Positions 14,181 to 23,302 of a DNA stretch of 64,000 nt are shown one piece after another. Position 1 is the first letter of the stretch; each line of letters begins with the position of its first letter. The position numbers and the translations under genes are program-made. The stretch lies in assembly GCF_963678875.1 (NCBI RefSeq), contig NZ_OY787456.1, positions 1,674,001 through 1,738,000 of the forward strand. Reading direction: 5' to 3'. The notes beneath the pieces were generated by a model, which saw only the letters and a program-made list of their open reading frames with translations, was not told the DNA's origin and ran no database searches. Origin of the DNA: an uncultured Hyphomonas sp. (GTDB lineage Bacteria; Pseudomonadota; Alphaproteobacteria; Caulobacterales; Hyphomonadaceae).

Positions 14181-16406
14181 CTACTCTCGTGACAAATCCA
14201 CGTCTTCCACCTGGCCGACAGCGGCAAGGGCGAAGGCGTATTCCGTCGCGACTTCCTTCAGGCCCTCGAAGCGGCCTGAGGCGCCACCATGGCCGGCTTC
14301 CATGTTGATCTTCAGGAAGTAGGGCCCGCCTTCCGGGGCGTCGTGGCGCAGTTTCGCGGCCCACTTGGTCGGCTCCCAATAGGTCACACGCGGATCGGAC
14401 AGGCCGCCGGTAATAAACATGGCCGGGTAGTTCTGGTCCGTCAGATTGTCATAGGGGCTGTAGGCCGCGATCCGGTCATAGTCTTCCGCGCTGATGAGCG
14501 GGTTGCCCCATTCCGGCCATTCCGGCGGCGTGAGCGGCAGGCTCTCGTCAGACATGGTGTTGATGACGTCGACGAACGGCACGGCGGCGATAATGCCGGC
14601 GAAGAGTTCCGGGTCCATATTTGCGACGGCGCCCATCAGCAGGCCGCCGGCAGAGCCGCCCATGGCGACCACCTTGTCCGATGCAGCATAGCCATTGTCG
14701 ACCAGGTAGTGCCCAGCCGCGACGAAGTCCTTGAACGTGTTGGTCTTCTTCTCGAGCTTGCCGTCGAGATACCACTGATAGCCTTTCGCCATGCTGCCGC
14801 GCGGATGCACGATGGCGTAGACGAAGCCGCGATCAACGAGGCTCAGGCGGCTGGTGCGGAAGTCAGCCGGGATGGTGATGCCGTAGGAACCGTAGCCGTA
14901 AAGCAGCATCGGAGCCGTGCCGTCGATCGGCGTGTCCTTGCGGTGCAGCAGGGTGACGGGCACTTCCGCGTCGTCCCAGCTTGGCGCCATTACGCGTTCG
15001 GCGACATAGTCATCCGGATTGTGGCCCGAGGGGACTTCGCGCGTCTTGCGCAGGATCCGCTCATGCGTGTTGAGGTCGTAATCGTAGACCTGGTCCGGCG
15101 TGGTCGGTGACGCGTAGTCGAACCGCAGCATGGGCACGTCGTAATCGTAACCGGAATCGAGCCCCAGATCGTAGGCCGCTTCATCGAAACTGATCTCATG
15201 CTCCGCACCATCGGCGCGGGCCCGCACGACAATGCGCGGCAAGCCGTTCTCCCGCTCCATGCGCGAGAGATAGTCCTGCTGTGCCTGCAGGCCGAGAATC
15301 AGCGTGCCCGCGCGGTGGGCGATGACCTCTTCCCACTGGTCGCGAGAGGTGGCCTCGAACGGCGCGCGCATGATCTTGAAGTCGACTGCGCCGCCGGAAT
15401 TGGTGGTGATGTAGAACTGGCCGTCCCAGACCACGACGGAATATTCGATACCATCCTCGCGCGGCGCGATCGTGCGCAGCGCGGGAGCGTGTTCGCTCGA
15501 ATCGAACCAGTGCCACTCGGACGTTGTATGGTTCGACGAGGTGACGAAGATCTTCTCGCGGTTGGCGGATTTGGAGACGCCGACGAAGAAGCCGGGGTCT
15601 TTCTCCTCATAGATCAGCGTGTCTTCGCCGGTTTCGAGATTGCGCTCGTAAACGGCATCCGGCCGGGCGTTCTCATCGCGGTGAACCCAGAAGATGGATT
15701 TGCCGTCTTCGCTCCATTCGAACGAGCCGTAGCTGTCAGAGATCGGGGCGCCGGCGGGCTCTCCGGTTTCGATGTTGGTGATCGTGACCGTGTAGAATTC
15801 GCTGCCCTGGGTATCGAGCGCATAGGCGATCAGTGAGTGATCCGGTGAGGTATCGACGCTGCCGAACGAGAAATAATCGGTGCCTTCCGCCATCTTGTCA
15901 CCGTCGAGCAGGATGGTTTCTGCGGCGTCAGGCCTGAAGGCGTCCGCCGCATCGCGCCGGGCGATGATCGGGTATTCGCCACCTTCCCGGTAACGGGAAT
16001 AGTAAGCGAACGGGCCGTCGATCTCCGGAACGGTGGAGTCATCCTCCTTGATGCGGCCTTTCATTTCCTGGAACAGGGCTTCGCGCAATTCGGCAGTCGG
16101 CTCTTCGAGGCGGGCCTTGGTGTAGGCGTTTTCGGCTTCGAGGTATTCGCGGATGTCGGCCCGCAGCACGGACGGATCGCGCATCACCTCCTGCCAGGCA
16201 TCGTCCTTCATCCAGTGATAAGGATCGACCCGTGTACGGTCGACCTGCGTGATCTCGGCATCGACACGTTTGGCAACCGGTGGTGCCGGGATGGGTTTGG
16301 ACGCTTCGGCGGCCGGAGCGGCGGCCAGGTCAGTTTTCTCGGTCATCGTGCATCCTGACAAAAGGACTGCTGCGGCAACGCCAGCCAGCAGGAGTGAATT
16401 TCGCAT
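14181..16406 (-). CDS. Prolyl oligopeptidase family (S9A) lipoprotein
   Basis: A 741-residue S9 serine peptidase of the PtrB/prolyl oligopeptidase type. The signal MRNSLLLAGVAAAVLLSGC gives a lipid-modified cysteine at residue 19, so it is probably periplasmic. A seven-bladed propeller covers roughly residues 120-470. The alpha/beta hydrolase domain carries the Ser in GGSAGGLLMG, the Asp in SDPRVTYWEP and the His in EAGHGGASGR. YGYGSYGI and HPRGSMAKGYQWY, which form the oxyanion hole and substrate region, are also intact. By family it cleaves short peptides after proline or basic residues. It stands alone beside the tRNA-Pro islet. Confidence 0.95.
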   Translation of the reverse strand: MRNSLLLAGVAAAVLLSGCTMTEKTDLAAAPAAEASKPIPAPPVAKRVDAEITQVDRTRVDPYHWMKDDAWQEVMRDPSVLRADIREYLEAENAYTKARLEEPTAELREALFQEMKGRIKEDDSTVPEIDGPFAYYSRYREGGEYPIIARRDAADAFRPDAAETILLDGDKMAEGTDYFSFGSVDTSPDHSLIAYALDTQGSEFYTVTITNIETGEPAGAPISDSYGSFEWSEDGKSIFWVHRDENARPDAVYERNLETGEDTLIYEEKDPGFFVGVSKSANREKIFVTSSNHTTSEWHWFDSSEHAPALRTIAPREDGIEYSVVVWDGQFYITTNSGGAVDFKIMRAPFEATSRDQWEEVIAHRAGTLILGLQAQQDYLSRMERENGLPRIVVRARADGAEHEISFDEAAYDLGLDSGYDYDVPMLRFDYASPTTPDQVYDYDLNTHERILRKTREVPSGHNPDDYVAERVMAPSWDDAEVPVTLLHRKDTPIDGTAPMLLYGYGSYGITIPADFRTSRLSLVDRGFVYAIVHPRGSMAKGYQWYLDGKLEKKTNTFKDFVAAGHYLVDNGYAASDKVVAMGGSAGGLLMGAVANMDPELFAGIIAAVPFVDVINTMSDESLPLTPPEWPEWGNPLISAEDYDRIAAYSPYDNLTDQNYPAMFITGGLSDPRVTYWEPTKWAAKLRHDAPEGGPYFLKINMEAGHGGASGRFEGLKEVATEYAFALAAVGQVEDVDLSRE

Positions 16407-16476
16407 GTTTGGCTCCGGTACAGGGTAATCCTACCTCGACCGGGAATGGAGCAGTGGGAGGCGGGCGTGTCCAGAC

Positions 16477-16878
16477 CTATTCGGCTGGGCGGAAATCCAG
16501 GACGACACCATTGATGCACCAGCGCTGGCCTGTCGGTGGCGGGCCGTCCTTGAAGACGTGGCCCATGTGCAGGCCGCAGGTGGCGCAGTGGCACTCGGTG
16601 CGGGGGATGATCATCTTGAAGTCGGTCTTGGTGGCGACGGCGTCCGGCGTGACCGGTTGCCAGTAGCTCGGCCAGCCGGTACCGGAGTCGAACTTGTGCT
16701 CGGACGACCAGAGCGGGGTGTCGCATCCCTTGCAGTGATAGATACCGGCTCGCTTCTCGTCATTGAAATTGCCGGGCGTAAAGGCGCGCTCGGTGCCTTC
16801 CTTGACGCCGACGCGGTATTCTTCCTCGGTCAGCATTTCCCGCCATTCGCGGTCCGAACGTTCGATGCGCTGGGGCAT
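16477..16878 (-). CDS. msrB: Peptide-methionine (R)-S-oxide reductase MsrB
   Basis: A 133-residue cytoplasmic MsrB that reduces the R-epimer of methionine sulfoxide in proteins. The zinc site is complete (C49, C52, C98, C101), and the catalytic C121 lies in RWCINGVVLDF. The resolving cysteine common in some MsrB proteins is replaced, so it is probably recycled through an external thiol. Length and motif order are typical. It runs in the same direction as the peptidase but is likely its own unit. Confidence 0.96.
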   Translation of the reverse strand: MPQRIERSDREWREMLTEEEYRVGVKEGTERAFTPGNFNDEKRAGIYHCKGCDTPLWSSEHKFDSGTGWPSYWQPVTPDAVATKTDFKMIIPRTECHCATCGLHMGHVFKDGPPPTGQRWCINGVVLDFRPAE

Positions 16879-16950
16879 GTGAAATCTCCTTAGCCGGGCA
16901 GGATCATATAGGCGAGGGACGAGGGTTTTTCACCAGCGCCAAAAGCAGAA

Positions 16951-16979
16951 CGGCCGCCCCGGATGACGGAGCGGCCGAA
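16951..16979 (-). terminator. Terminator downstream of the MaoC gene
   Basis: On the minus strand CGGCCGC and GCGGCCG pair around a 13-base loop, followed by TTCTGCTTTT. The T-run is imperfect, so efficiency may be moderate. Confidence 0.5.
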
Positions 16980-17001
16980 AAAGTCTCACGTCTTCAGAAG
17001 C

Positions 17002-17457
17002 TTACGCGTAGAGGACGGTGATGGACTCTGCGACGAGGGCCGGGCGTTCCTGGCCTTCGATCTCGATGGTCGCTTCCATTTTCATCTGCTTGCCGCCGGC
17101 TTTCGGCTCAACCGACAGGCATTTCTGACGCAGGCGAACCTTGGAGCCGACCGGCACCATGTTGGTGAAGCGCACCTTGTCCGAGCCGTAATTGATGCCG
17201 CGGGTCGTGCCGGTCACGCGCATGACTTCAGCGCCCAGCATCGGCAGCAGGGACAGGGTGAGGAAGCCGTGGGCGATCGGGCCGCCCATCGCCTTGGTGG
17301 CTTTCTCGACGTCGACGTGGATCCACTGATGGTCGCCGGTCGCGTCGGCGAACAGGTTGACGCGGTCCTGGTCGATCAGGTGCCAGTCGGAGACGCCGAC
17401 TTCCTGTCCTGCAATAGATTCAAGGTCATCGAAGGCGACGACGCGTGGGTTAGCCAT
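17002..17457 (-). CDS. MaoC family (R)-hydratase / dehydratase
   Basis: A 151-residue hotdog-fold protein. The hydratase-2 motif DATGDHQWIHVD holds the catalytic Asp and His, followed by GGPIAHGFLTLSLLP. By family, it hydrates or dehydrates (R)-3-hydroxyacyl-CoA chains, linking beta-oxidation with polyhydroxyalkanoate or other lipid pathways. It is monocistronic, with a good ribosome site (GGAGGAC) before the ATG. Confidence 0.9.
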   Translation of the reverse strand: MANPRVVAFDDLESIAGQEVGVSDWHLIDQDRVNLFADATGDHQWIHVDVEKATKAMGGPIAHGFLTLSLLPMLGAEVMRVTGTTRGINYGSDKVRFTNMVPVGSKVRLRQKCLSVEPKAGGKQMKMEATIEIEGQERPALVAESITVLYA

Positions 17458-17606
17458 GGAGTCCTCCTAAAAAAAGTGCTGGCCTGTTTTGGCGCGTCGG
17501 CCGGGCCGGGGCAAGCCTGACGGTAGGGTAATTGCGCCTGCGAACCCGGCGATTACGCCATGATCATACCGGACTAAGCCGGACCATGCCGGATCAGTCC
17601 GTGACT

Positions 17607-18752
17607 TCAGCCAGCCAGATGATGACCAAGTCTTGCGATAAAATGTTCCACATCGCCGTCGCTGGTGAAAAGGTGCTGCGTGATGCGGAGCCGGTCGCCC
17701 CGGCGCGAGACGAAGATGCCGTCTTCCTTCAGCCGGGCGGTCAGGTCTGCCGGGACGCTGTCCGGCAGGAGTGGGCAGAGATAGTGCGCGCCGCGCTCGG
17801 TGGCGGGCGGGCACTCGAGGCCGATCCCGGCGAGCTTTTCAGCCAGCGCCGCGTTTCGCGCGCCAAGCGTTTCCTGGATGTTGCCGACGCCCCAGCCGAG
17901 GATGGTCCGGATCGCCGACTCGAAGGCGGGCAGCAGCGCGAAGTTGGACCGCTCGCCCATGTCGAAGCGCTGGGAACCCGGGCCGTAATTGTCGGTGTAA
18001 TCGATCAGGCGCGCAAAGTTCGACGAGCCTTCCCGCGTGATCCAGTTCTGCTCCAGCGGCGTGCCGTTCCGGTGCTGCGGGGCGACATAGAGGAAGCCGG
18101 TGGCGTAGGGGGCGAGCAGCCATTTATAGGCGGCGACGGCCACGAAGTCCGGCTGCACCTCCTTCACGTCGAAGGCCAGTGCGCCGCAGCTCTGCGTCAG
18201 GTCCAGCACCAGCGCGGCGCCGGCCTCGCGGCAACGCTTGCCGATGGCGGCGAGGTCCATGATCGCCCCGTCGGTCCAGCGCACATTCGCGCACGCCACG
18301 ACACCTGTTTGCGGCCCGATGGCGCCGAGCAGCGCATCCGACAGGGTTTCGTTCCCGTGGGCCCCTACGGTTCGGATCGTGGCGCCGGTTTCCTTCGCAA
18401 GCTGTCGCCAGGTGTAGACATTGGAGGGGAACTGATCCTCCAGAAGCAGGATTTCCTGATCCTTCGACAGGGGCAGGTTCCGCGCCGCGGTGGCCAGCGA
18501 ATAGCTGACGGATGGCGAGAAGGCGATGCCGTCCGTATCCGCGCCGATCAGCTCCGCCAGAAGCGGGCGTAACCGCTCGGTATCTGCAAAGAACTCCGTA
18601 TCCGGAATGGTCCAGGGGTGGAGCTTCCGCGCCAGGCCCTTCTGCCCGGCCTCGACGGCGGCCTTGGTCATCGGCCCCATCGTGGCGGTGTTGAAATAAG
18701 CGACACCCTCAGGGATGTCGAACAGATGGCGCTGGTTCTGGATCTCGGTCAT
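17607..18752 (-). CDS. Class V aminotransferase (PLP-dependent)
   Basis: A 381-residue fold-type I PLP enzyme related to cysteine desulfurase/selenocysteine lyase and isopenicillin N epimerase types. The Schiff-base lysine is in AAYKWLLAPYATGF, and the PLP-binding aspartate is in ALVLDLTQSCGA. It lacks the conserved active-site cysteine loop of housekeeping IscS/SufS, and no Fe-S genes are nearby, so general Fe-S assembly is unlikely; the substrate is unknown. The 3' flank (17571-17600) contains a nested CCGG-rich inverted repeat. Confidence 0.88.
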   Translation of the reverse strand: MTEIQNQRHLFDIPEGVAYFNTATMGPMTKAAVEAGQKGLARKLHPWTIPDTEFFADTERLRPLLAELIGADTDGIAFSPSVSYSLATAARNLPLSKDQEILLLEDQFPSNVYTWRQLAKETGATIRTVGAHGNETLSDALLGAIGPQTGVVACANVRWTDGAIMDLAAIGKRCREAGAALVLDLTQSCGALAFDVKEVQPDFVAVAAYKWLLAPYATGFLYVAPQHRNGTPLEQNWITREGSSNFARLIDYTDNYGPGSQRFDMGERSNFALLPAFESAIRTILGWGVGNIQETLGARNAALAEKLAGIGLECPPATERGAHYLCPLLPDSVPADLTARLKEDGIFVSRRGDRLRITQHLFTSDGDVEHFIARLGHHLAG

Positions 18753-18815
18753 GCGCTTGCCTAGCGCGCACCTGCGGTCCGGGCCAGTGGGAAGTTGCCG
18801 CAGCGGTCGCCGTGC

Positions 18816-19724
18816 CTACCCATTGAGCAGTTTCGGGGCGATCGTTTCAATGTGCTGACGGAAGGCGCGCACATGAGCGGGCGTGTTGGCGAGGCGGACT
18901 GATTTCATGACCCATTCATAGGAGAATTCCAGCGGATTACCGTCCCGGTCCTCAAGCGGACTTGCGGTCATGTTCGACGCCGACAGCTTGGCGGCGGGCA
19001 GGATCGCTGCACCGACGCCGAGTTCGGTCCATTCCTCGATGACGTGATAGCTGAGCGCGTATCCGGGATAAAGCGTCAGGCTGGCGCCCTCGTCCTCGAA
19101 CAGGCGCTGCAGGGCCGCATTGAGGCCGCAGGCGCCATTTGTGCAGATGATCAGGGCGGACGGAAGGGCGCCAATCCGCCAGGGATGCAGCGAATGATCC
19201 GATCCGTGGACCTCCTGCGGCAGGTAAAAGAGCGGGTCTTTGTATGCAGGCACGGTTTGCATGCCTTCGGGTGCCGGTTCCGCGACACGCAGGCCGAAAT
19301 CCAGCTTTCCCGTCTGTATACGCTCGATCAGGTCATCGAGAAGGCATTCCTTGAACAGGATTGATACGCCGGGGTTTGCCTGCCGGTACGGGCCGAGGGC
19401 GCGTTCCACGGTCTTGAGGTCGATGAGCGGGGACATGCCGATCCGCAGGATCTTGTGTGCAGGGTTGTGCCAGGCCGCCGCGGCTTTGCTGATTTCGTCT
19501 ACATCGCCGAGCAGCGTATCGAGGAAGGGCAGCATGTGCCGGCCGAACGGCGTCAGAGACACATCCCGTGTTGTCCGCTCGAACAGGCGGCCGCCAAGTT
19601 CTTCTTCCAGCTGGGCGAGCCCGTTGGAAAGTGTGGGCTGGGTGGCGCCTGCCTCCGAAGCAGCTTTCCGGAAGGAGAGTGTCCGGGCAAGGCGGACGGC
19701 ATAGTCGATCTGGCGCAGTTTCAT
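18816..19724 (-). CDS. LysR family regulator with OxyR-like cysteine
   Basis: A 302-residue LysR-type regulator. The winged helix occupies residues 1-60 (LRQIDYAVRLARTLSFRKAASEAGATQPTLS, split by the usual turn), followed by the linker helix and the periplasmic-binding-like effector domain. The segment NGACGLNAAL (C199, with C194 five residues earlier) lines up with the peroxide-sensing GHC-x-x-x-x-AL block of OxyR, although the resolving Cys equivalent to OxyR C208 is absent. It faces an isochorismatase gene across an ATAG-N7-CTAT palindrome. Peroxide sensing is an inference. The ATG at 19724 is standard for the family. Confidence 0.9.
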   Translation of the reverse strand: MKLRQIDYAVRLARTLSFRKAASEAGATQPTLSNGLAQLEEELGGRLFERTTRDVSLTPFGRHMLPFLDTLLGDVDEISKAAAAWHNPAHKILRIGMSPLIDLKTVERALGPYRQANPGVSILFKECLLDDLIERIQTGKLDFGLRVAEPAPEGMQTVPAYKDPLFYLPQEVHGSDHSLHPWRIGALPSALIICTNGACGLNAALQRLFEDEGASLTLYPGYALSYHVIEEWTELGVGAAILPAAKLSASNMTASPLEDRDGNPLEFSYEWVMKSVRLANTPAHVRAFRQHIETIAPKLLNG

Positions 19725-19762
19725 GGCGCGGCGCTTTCATTCGTTTGCCACGGTCTAGCCGA

Positions 19763-19791
19763 TTGATTGATAGAGCGCATCTATCAATCAA
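19763..19791. promoter_or_regulatory. LysR operator: perfect 12-bp inverted repeat
   Basis: TTGATTGATAGA (19763-19774), a 5-base spacer and TCTATCAATCAA (19780-19791) form a perfect inverted repeat. The centre reads ATAG-N7-CTAT, both the T-N11-A motif of LysR proteins and an OxyR half-operator. It lies between divergent genes, 39 bases from the LysR start. Confidence 0.75.
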
Positions 19792-19865
19792 ATCCAAACT
19801 CTGAATTTCCCCGCCGGCTTGCCTAGGCGCAGGGTCCGGCCTGCCAGACAGCAAAGGAGACAAGA

Positions 19866-20606
19866 ATGTTTGGTCTGAAATCCTCCCAGAAGAGTTGTGC
19901 GGCAGCGCTTTTGATGTCCGGGGCCATGCTGGCATTTGCCGGGTGTGCGACGGCTGAGCCGCCAGCCGGTTTCCAGCCCGACCCGGCGCGGACTGCGGTG
20001 CTGATCACTGATCCGCAGAATGACTTCATGAGCGAAGAAGGCGCCGCCTGGGGACTCGTGAAAGGAAATGTCGAGCGCCTGCACACGCGTGAGAATATTG
20101 CGAAACTGATCACCACTGCGAAATCGGAAGGCGTGCCGCTGTTTGTCAGCCCGCACTATTATTTCCCGCAGGATGGCGGCTGGCAGGCCCGGGGGCCGAT
20201 CCAGCAGACCCTGCACGATATTCACATGTTCGAGGTTGCTGGCCCGGTTGATTACTCAAAGATCGCCGGTACGGGCGCGGACTTCTACGGTCCGCTGAAG
20301 CCCTCCATTCTGGATGGCAACACCGTGATCGTTTCGCCGCACAAGATCTACGGCCCTGAGTCGAACGATCTCGCGATGCAGCTGCGCAAGCATGGGATCG
20401 ATACCGTGGTCATGGGCGGTTTTGCGGCCAATCTCTGTACGGACTCCCATATGCGGGAACTGATCGAGCAGGGCTTCAATGTCGTGATGGTAAAGGATGC
20501 CGTCGGTGCGCCCGGGGAAGAGGCTTACGACGCCGCAGTGCTGAATTATTCGATGATCGCGAACGCCGTCTGGACGACGGAAGAGGCTGTGGCGTTCCTG
20601 AAATAG
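19866..20606 (+). CDS. Isochorismatase-family cysteine hydrolase, lipoprotein
   Basis: A 246-residue protein with a lipoprotein signal (cysteine 27 after LAFAG) and a cysteine hydrolase domain. The catalytic triad is complete: D49 in ITDPQNDF, K160 in SPHKIYG and C191 in GFAANLCTDSH. Relatives hydrolyse N-carbamoyl compounds, nicotinamide or isochorismate; the substrate is unknown here. Export is unusual for the family, most of whose members are cytoplasmic, so an external amide substrate is likely. It is divergent from the OxyR-like LysR gene and probably controlled by it. Confidence 0.9.
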   Translation: MFGLKSSQKSCAAALLMSGAMLAFAGCATAEPPAGFQPDPARTAVLITDPQNDFMSEEGAAWGLVKGNVERLHTRENIAKLITTAKSEGVPLFVSPHYYFPQDGGWQARGPIQQTLHDIHMFEVAGPVDYSKIAGTGADFYGPLKPSILDGNTVIVSPHKIYGPESNDLAMQLRKHGIDTVVMGGFAANLCTDSHMRELIEQGFNVVMVKDAVGAPGEEAYDAAVLNYSMIANAVWTTEEAVAFLK

Positions 20607-20658
20607 GGGCTTCAGCCGCTGGCGGCCCGGGTGCTTTCCCGCCCGGGCCGTCTGCATA

Positions 20659-22206
20659 TCAGACGATGCGGCTGTCTTTCTTGCCCCAGTAGCGGTCACG
20701 GATGAGGCGTTTGTAGAGCTTGCCGGTCGGGTGGCGCGGCAGTTCCGGGTCGAAGTCGATGCTTTTCGGGCATTTGATTTTCGACAGGTTGGCCTGGGCA
20801 AATTCCATCAGCTCGGCGGCGAGTTCTTCCGAAGGGGCGATGCCCGGCATCGGCTGGACAACCGCTTTCACGGACTCGCCGAACTCGTCATCCGGCACGC
20901 CGATCACGGCCACGTCAGCCACTTTCGGGTGGGTGATCATGATGTTCTCGCATTCCTGCGGATAGATGTTCACACCGCCGGAGATGATCATGAAGGCCTT
21001 GCGGTCCGTCAGGTAGAGATAGCCGTCCGCGTCGAGCTTGCCGACATCGCCGAGGGACGACCAGTCCTTGTGCTTCGGATTGAGGGCGGCTTCATTCTTG
21101 TCCGGCGAGTTGTGATAGTTCGGCGGCACGGTGCCCGCGAAATAGACCTGGCCTTCCTCGCCGACCGGGACTTCGTCGCCGGACTCGTCGCAGATCTTCA
21201 CTTCACCATAGACGGCCTTGCCGACAGTGCCCTTGTGGGTCATCCATTCCGGGCTCTTCGCCCAGGTCATGCCGTTGCCTTCGGAGCCGGCATAGTATTC
21301 GTCGATGATCGGGCCCCACCAGTCGATCATCTGCTCCTTCACAGGGATCGGGCACGGCGCGGCGGCATGGACGACCCATTTCAGGCTGGAGACGTCGTAG
21401 GACTTGCGGACCTCTTCCGGCAGCTTCAGCAGCTTCACGAACATGGTCGGCACCATCTGGATATGGGTGACCTTGTACTGCTGGATGTATTTCAGCAGCG
21501 ATTCCGCATCGAACTTCTCCATGATGACCAGCGTCGCGCCGAACTTCATGAAGGTCATGCAATAGCGCAGCGGCGCAGCGTGGTAGAGCGGCGCGGGCGA
21601 GAGATAGACACTGTCTTCACCGGCGCCGGAGAAAGCCTGAAGGACCTGGGCCAGCACATTCGTGTCGTCGATCGGCGTGTCCGGCTCCAGCGCCGGGCGG
21701 ATGCCTTTCGGGCGGCCGGTCGTGCCGGAGGAGTAGAGCATGTCCGTGCCGGCCATCTGGTCTTTGATCGGCGTTTCCGGGAACTCGCCCCGAAGCGTTT
21801 CCAGCGGCGCGAAGCCCGGCATGGGGCCGTCGATGGACCAGTAGTGCTCAAGGTCGGTGAGGGCTTTCACCTCTTCGGCAACGGCGCGCTTGGAAGCGCC
21901 GGCGATGAAGAGTTTCGCGCCGGAGTCCGAGAGGATGTATTCCACTTCCGGCGCGGTCAGGCGCGAGGAAATGGCGACATAGTAAAGCCCGGCCCGCTGG
22001 GCGCCCCAGCAGATCTCGAAATAGCGCGGCGAGTTTTCGGCGAAGAGCGCGATCGTGTCGCCCGGCTTGCAGCCCGCGCCGCGCAAGGCATGCGCGACCT
22101 GGTTGGAGCGTGCCTCCAGCTGGCCATAAGTGACGGTCTCACCCGACCCGGCCATGATGTAGGCGGGCTTGTCAGGATTGGTCTTGGCGTGGTGATGGGG
22201 GTGCAT
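20659..22206 (-). CDS. Acyl-CoA synthetase (AMP-forming, FadD-like)
   Basis: A 515-residue ANL-superfamily enzyme activating a carboxylic acid, probably a fatty acid, to its CoA thioester. The P-loop motif is MLYSSGTTGRPKGI, the A5-type motif is YYAGSEGNGMTW, and the hinge and A8 region is YLYLTDRKAFMIISGGVNIYP. The catalytic lysine occurs late, in LPRHPTGKLYKRLIR. The full length and all core motifs are intact. The chain-length preference cannot be told. It precedes a GNAT gene on the same strand but is about 110 bases away. Confidence 0.93.
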   Translation of the reverse strand: MHPHHHAKTNPDKPAYIMAGSGETVTYGQLEARSNQVAHALRGAGCKPGDTIALFAENSPRYFEICWGAQRAGLYYVAISSRLTAPEVEYILSDSGAKLFIAGASKRAVAEEVKALTDLEHYWSIDGPMPGFAPLETLRGEFPETPIKDQMAGTDMLYSSGTTGRPKGIRPALEPDTPIDDTNVLAQVLQAFSGAGEDSVYLSPAPLYHAAPLRYCMTFMKFGATLVIMEKFDAESLLKYIQQYKVTHIQMVPTMFVKLLKLPEEVRKSYDVSSLKWVVHAAAPCPIPVKEQMIDWWGPIIDEYYAGSEGNGMTWAKSPEWMTHKGTVGKAVYGEVKICDESGDEVPVGEEGQVYFAGTVPPNYHNSPDKNEAALNPKHKDWSSLGDVGKLDADGYLYLTDRKAFMIISGGVNIYPQECENIMITHPKVADVAVIGVPDDEFGESVKAVVQPMPGIAPSEELAAELMEFAQANLSKIKCPKSIDFDPELPRHPTGKLYKRLIRDRYWGKKDSRIV

Positions 22207-22319
22207 TCCAGGGTCTCCTCACGAATTCCGGGGGCGTCTTTGCCCGGCCCCTTCGAAATAGTCAGGCGTGACCATACCCAGACTTGCGTTGCCGTCCACC
22301 GGAGACGTTACGGAAAGTT

Positions 22320-22922
22320 TCAGAACTGTCGCAGCCAATAGGCCATCGGATGGTCGACCTCCGGTCCGCCCGCCGTCTCGGGCCAGGAGAACCGGGCGGT
22401 CACGCCGGGGAGTTTGCGATAGCCGCGGGCCTGCCAGAACGTGTCGAGCGGCGAGTAATCTGCCGGGCGCCGAGGATGGTCATCCGGGCGCTCCACGGCG
22501 CAGAAGCAGGCGCGCCTGTAGCCATGCGCGACGGCATGGGCCTCGCGGGCGTCGAAGAAGGCGTGGCCGATGCCTTTGCCCCGATGGTCTGGAAGCAGGA
22601 CAGATTCTCCGAAATAGAACGTCGCCGGCAGGTCGTAACCGGCTGCCTGCAGCGGCTGCGAGAACTCGGCATGCTGGTCGTCCATGCCGGACCCGGTGGC
22701 GCAGCCGACAATCTCGCCATGGTCTGTTTCCGCCGCCACGATAAAGGTATCTTTCGCTTGCGCGAGCTTCTGAAGATAACTCTCCTCATAGGCGAGCGAG
22801 CCTTCGTAGAGATAGGGATAGGCCCGGAACACCTCGATCCGCAGGCGGGCGAGCGCGGGCAGGGCCGCGTCGAGGTCTGTGCCGGAAAGCGGCCGGATCT
22901 TCACGAGACCTGCCGGATCCAT
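22320..22922 (-). CDS. GNAT family N-acetyltransferase
   Basis: A 200-residue GNAT acyltransferase. The acetyl-CoA-binding motif A reads ESVLLPDHRGKGIGHAFFDAREAHA, with the R/Q-x-x-G-x-G/A signature as RGKGIG. The substrate is unknown. Its start overlaps the end of the upstream NTF2-like gene by 22 bases, so the two are translationally coupled, along with the sterol desaturase before it. Confidence 0.88.
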   Translation of the reverse strand: MDPAGLVKIRPLSGTDLDAALPALARLRIEVFRAYPYLYEGSLAYEESYLQKLAQAKDTFIVAAETDHGEIVGCATGSGMDDQHAEFSQPLQAAGYDLPATFYFGESVLLPDHRGKGIGHAFFDAREAHAVAHGYRRACFCAVERPDDHPRRPADYSPLDTFWQARGYRKLPGVTARFSWPETAGGPEVDHPMAYWLRQF

Positions 22923-23302
22923 TCGTTCAGATTGTAGTAGGTCGTCACGCGCCGGATGAAGCCGTCCTCCACTTCGAAAAAGGCCCCGGCGGGCAGGCGG
23001 TAGGTCTGTCCCCGTGCGGGCGGCAGGTCGCCGTCAGTGGTCTTGTAGGTGCCGTTGACGATGAACTCGGCCGCGGCGCGTCTTTCATTGCGGGAGACCA
23101 TGACCGCCATGTCGGTCAGCGTCTCGTCGTAACAGGTGTCCATGTGCGCGAGGAAGGCGCGGAACTTGTCCCGCCCGCCGCGGACAGCGCCCTCGTTGAC
23201 GTCATGGCGAACATCCTCCGCGAGGCAGGCCAGCATGCCGTCCCAGTCCTTCGCATTGAAGGCTTCGTAGTAGCGATGGATCAGGGCTTCGGTGTCGTTC
23301 AT
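22901..23302 (-). CDS. NTF2-like / SnoaL-like isomerase-related protein
   Basis: A 133-residue protein with the cone-shaped NTF2-like fold expected from its pattern: LIHRYYEAFNAKDWDGMLACLAEDVRHDVNEG, then FRAFLAHMDTCYDE and the strands ending in FFEVEDGFIRRVTTYYNL. Close relatives are annotated as ketosteroid isomerase-related; no catalytic residues can be assigned with confidence. It overlaps the sterol desaturase stop by 4 bases (ATGA), which points to one operon with related substrates. Confidence 0.85.
   Translation of the reverse strand: MNDTEALIHRYYEAFNAKDWDGMLACLAEDVRHDVNEGAVRGGRDKFRAFLAHMDTCYDETLTDMAVMVSRNERRAAAEFIVNGTYKTTDGDLPPARGQTYRLPAGAFFEVEDGFIRRVTTYYNLNEWIRQVS

Noticed and set aside
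17571..17600. Nested CCGG-rich inverted repeat near the class V aminotransferase stop
   Set aside because: Arms are only 4-5 bp and there is no T-run; similar wording in the flavoprotein gene near 40680 looks coincidental.
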